Below are positions 62,141 through 64,000 of a stretch of 64,000 nucleotides of DNA, one piece after another. The notes beneath the pieces were generated by a model that was not told the origin of the DNA, did no database searches, and saw only the letters and a list, made by a program, of their open reading frames with translations. The DNA is from CAYRGS01 sp964423875 (lineage in GTDB: Bacteria > UBA8248 > JACPRG01 > G963555815), in the NCBI GenBank assembly GCA_964423875.1, contig CAYRGS010000005.1:1-64000 (forward strand). Direction: 5' to 3'. Every line of letters starts with the position of its first letter. The stretch's first letter is position 1. Position numbers and translations under genes: made by a program.

Positions 62141-62680
62141 TCAGGATCCCCGCTCCCTCGACAGGGCGCACAGGACGGATACATGTCTCGGACCATGAGC
62201 CTGAAAGCGAAACCTTCTCGACTCCGGTCCCTGCACTTCGATTCGAACGGCCAGGCGATCGGCCGGGGCGAGATCGCCGAGCTTTTCCCCCCATTCAACG
62301 ATCACCGCGCTTGAATCTGAATCCAGGATCTCTTCCAGACCCAGCTCGAAAATCTCTTCTCCGGAACCGATCCGGTAAAGGTCCACGTGATGGACGAGGA
62401 AAGGACCCGGGTATTCGTTCACCAGGGTGAATGAAGGGCTTCTTACGCCCTTGGAGTCCCCGCGGATTCCTTCGACGATCCCCCGGGCGATGACAGTCTT
62501 GCCCGATCCCAATGATCCTGTAATGCAAAGTACGTGCCCGGCCGCGAGGCATCTCCCTACGGACCTTCCCAGCTCGATTGTCTCCTCTGGGCCTTCCGAG
62601 CGAACCGTGACGACCCGCTTCCCCACGGGCGAAGCGCTTTCGCTGGCACGGGTCTCCGCACGGCGAGCCCGGCCCTTCAT
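62141..62680 (-). CDS. tsaE: tRNA threonylcarbamoyladenosine biosynthesis ATPase TsaE
   Basis: 179 aa from ATG 62680, overlapping the preceding stop by 4 bases (ATGA). Walker A LCITGSLGSGKTVIARGIVE, then GVRSPSFTLVNEYPGPFLVH, the conserved HHVDLYRIGSGEEIFELGLE, and VIVEWGEKL. It works with TsaB and TsaD in t6A37 tRNA modification. The first ~20 residues are a basic extension. Confidence 0.95.
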   Translation of the reverse strand: MKGRARRAETRASESASPVGKRVVTVRSEGPEETIELGRSVGRCLAAGHVLCITGSLGSGKTVIARGIVEGIRGDSKGVRSPSFTLVNEYPGPFLVHHVDLYRIGSGEEIFELGLEEILDSDSSAVIVEWGEKLGDLAPADRLAVRIEVQGPESRRFRFQAHGPRHVSVLCALSRERGS

Positions 62681-64000
62681 CCTCGCTCTCCGCCCGTCCG
62701 GCCGGGATGTTTCCCGCTCAGCAGAACCTCCCGGGCCGCCGGAAGACGGGCTGCTACGTCGGACGCCAGGTAGCCCCGGCTCCCGGTTTCCTCCACGGCC
62801 AGGTCCCCCGCTAGGCCGTGCAGGTGGACGGCCGCGCGAATCGCGTCGTAAATCGGTAGTCCCTGCGCCAGAAGCGCGCCGGCCGCGCCGGCCAGGACAT
62901 CCCCGGTCCCGCCCGTCGCCAATCCCGGGTTGCCGCTCGTATTGACCCAGACCTCGCCCTCTGGAGAGGCCAGGACCGTCCCCGCCCCCTTGAGGGCGAG
63001 GTGCACCCCGCGGTCCCGGGCGAAGGACCGGGCGTTCTCGATGCGGTCCGCTTGAACCTCGCGGAGGGCGCATCCCGACAGGCGCGAAAATTCGCCGGGA
63101 TGGGGGGTCAGGCAGAGGGGGACGGATACATCCCCCCAACCCCTGAAACCCGAGGACAAGGCGTTCAATCCGTCCGCGTCCACCACGAGCGGCTTCGGAC
63201 ACCGTGAAATCCATCCGTGGACGAAGGCAACGGTTTCCTCATGGGTCGTCAGGCCCGGACCCAGGACGACGGCATCCATGGAAGAGGCGGCCTCGAGGCC
63301 GGGCGGAACGGCGTTCCGGGCAAACGTCCCCCGGTCGGTGGAGGGCAGGGGGAGGCTCATGATCTCGGGCGGGGCCGGAGCGAGCGCGGCGACCCCTTCG
63401 GGGTGTGCCAGCGTGACCAGACCCGCGCCCGCCCGAAGCGCGCCCTCGGCGGCGAGGTAAGCCGCCCCCATCTTCCCAGTCGAGCCCGCGACCACAAGAA
63501 CGTGACCGAACGTCCCCTTGTGGGCGTCTCCCGGGTAAGAGGGAAAAAGCGCGGCCGCATCTCGAGACTTCAGAAGATATGTCCGCACACCTTGGCTTTC
63601 AGCCGCCGCGGTTGGGATGCCGATGTCGGCGACAATCAACTCTCCCGTCCAGTCGGGACCGGGATGAAGGACGTGACCCCGTTTGGGAAATCCGAAGGTG
63701 ACGGTGAGATCGGCCCGCACGGCCTCCCCCAGGGGCCTTCCCGCATCGGCGTCCAGGCCGGAGGGGATGTCGATGGCCGTCACGGGCGCCGCGTTGCCGG
63801 ACAGGACGGCCAGCGCGGAGGCGACGTGCTCGCGCGGCGGGGACGAAAGGCCCGTGCCGAACACGCCGTCCACCCAGAGCCCTACGCGCGACCAATCCTC
63901 CGCCACCTCCTGAAGGGCGGCCTCGTCGGCGATGACGCGCAGGGGGATCTCCATCGCGCGAGCCACATCCAGGTGGACGCGGGCGTCGCCTTGTGCGCTT
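62677..64000 (-). CDS. nnr: Bifunctional NAD(P)H-hydrate repair enzyme (epimerase/dehydratase), 5' end beyond the window
   Basis: About 441 codons are present and the frame remains open to base 64000. The N-terminal YjeF_N epimerase part ends with WVDGVFGTGLSSPPREHVAS, AIDIPSGLDADAGRPLGEAV and LTVTFGFPKRGHVLHPG. The ADP-dependent dehydratase domain has GTFGHVLVVAGSTGKMGAAY, DADGLNALSSGF, LTPHPGEFSRLSG and GNPGLATGGTGDVLAGAAGA. It repairs hydrated NAD(P)H. Coupled to tsaE by a 4-base overlap, a common bacterial pairing. Confidence 0.93.
   Translation of the reverse strand, partial: SAQGDARVHLDVARAMEIPLRVIADEAALQEVAEDWSRVGLWVDGVFGTGLSSPPREHVASALAVLSGNAAPVTAIDIPSGLDADAGRPLGEAVRADLTVTFGFPKRGHVLHPGPDWTGELIVADIGIPTAAAESQGVRTYLLKSRDAAALFPSYPGDAHKGTFGHVLVVAGSTGKMGAAYLAAEGALRAGAGLVTLAHPEGVAALAPAPPEIMSLPLPSTDRGTFARNAVPPGLEAASSMDAVVLGPGLTTHEETVAFVHGWISRCPKPLVVDADGLNALSSGFRGWGDVSVPLCLTPHPGEFSRLSGCALREVQADRIENARSFARDRGVHLALKGAGTVLASPEGEVWVNTSGNPGLATGGTGDVLAGAAGALLAQGLPIYDAIRAAVHLHGLAGDLAVEETGSRGYLASDVAARLPAAREVLLSGKHPGRTGGERG

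Noticed and set aside
62701..63214. Upstream extension of the TsaE frame inside the nnr gene
   Set aside because: The region encodes the NAD(P)HX dehydratase in another frame; the ATGA overlap at 62677-62680 is the natural TsaE start.

Overview
The window is GC-rich bacterial chromosome DNA carrying one 10-N scaffold gap (19362-19371). A complete lipopolysaccharide-export cluster (lptC, lptA, lptB), sigma-54, M16 peptidases and several lipoproteins with signal sequences point to a Gram-negative (diderm) bacterium. The lpt-rpoN-hpf-hprK order, the many CoA/TPP/Rieske/LLM catabolic genes, TAXI and NMT1-type binding proteins and repeated RidA genes fit a heterotrophic Deltaproteobacteria-like or related uncultured lineage (Desulfobacterota, Tectomicrobia, NC10/Rokubacteria). 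I cannot choose among these from sequence alone.

Layout. 1-3.1 kb: tail of a solute-binding protein, a Rieske oxygenase, a RidA protein, a decayed tyrosine recombinase and a four-cluster ferredoxin. 3.1-3.6 kb: a short element with terminal inverted repeats and a 4-bp target duplication. 3.6-13.4 kb: a long minus-strand run (radical SAM/B12 protein, molybdenum hydroxylase large subunit, threonine aldolase, LLM oxidoreductase, 3-hydroxyacyl-CoA dehydrogenase, sulfopyruvate-decarboxylase-like TPP pair, alpha/beta hydrolase). 13.6-18 kb: an MFS transporter, then a decay zone (SDR fragment fused to a broken hisI, intact hisF, triply damaged acetolactate-synthase-like gene). 18-25.9 kb: NMT1 binding protein, two M16 peptidases, PilZ protein, intact SDR, haem-oxygenase-fold protein and an AbiV-type HEPN protein. 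26-34 kb: gamma-glutamyltransferase/M20 fusion and a HyuA / acetone-carboxylase-gamma-like / HyuB set.

34.2-39 kb is a clear compositional island (45-48% GC in lines I counted, against 73% in a line just outside). It encodes a RapA/SNF2-type helicase followed 13 nt later by an Hsp70/actin-fold ATPase that is frameshifted in an A8 run, and it is flanked by repeats. This two-gene unit is my best candidate for an undescribed (possibly defence) system. 39-45 kb: a DUF2459 lipoprotein between near-identical direct repeats, a TAXI binding protein, endonuclease V, three tandem RidA genes and a broken HD-GYP gene. 45-53 kb: a branched-chain-amino-acid-receptor-like lipoprotein, a GT-C glycosyltransferase, an internally deleted IS1380-family element and a 20-unit TPR lipoprotein.

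53-64 kb is core metabolism: Mrp, SahH, MetK, a HprK cut down to its N-terminal domain, HPF, RpoN, LptB/A/C, TsaE and the NAD(P)HX repair enzyme (cut by the window end).

The window is rich in broken genes and in dispersed intergenic repeats. Many lesions sit at homopolymers, so genuine decay and assembly error must be separated by checking reads.
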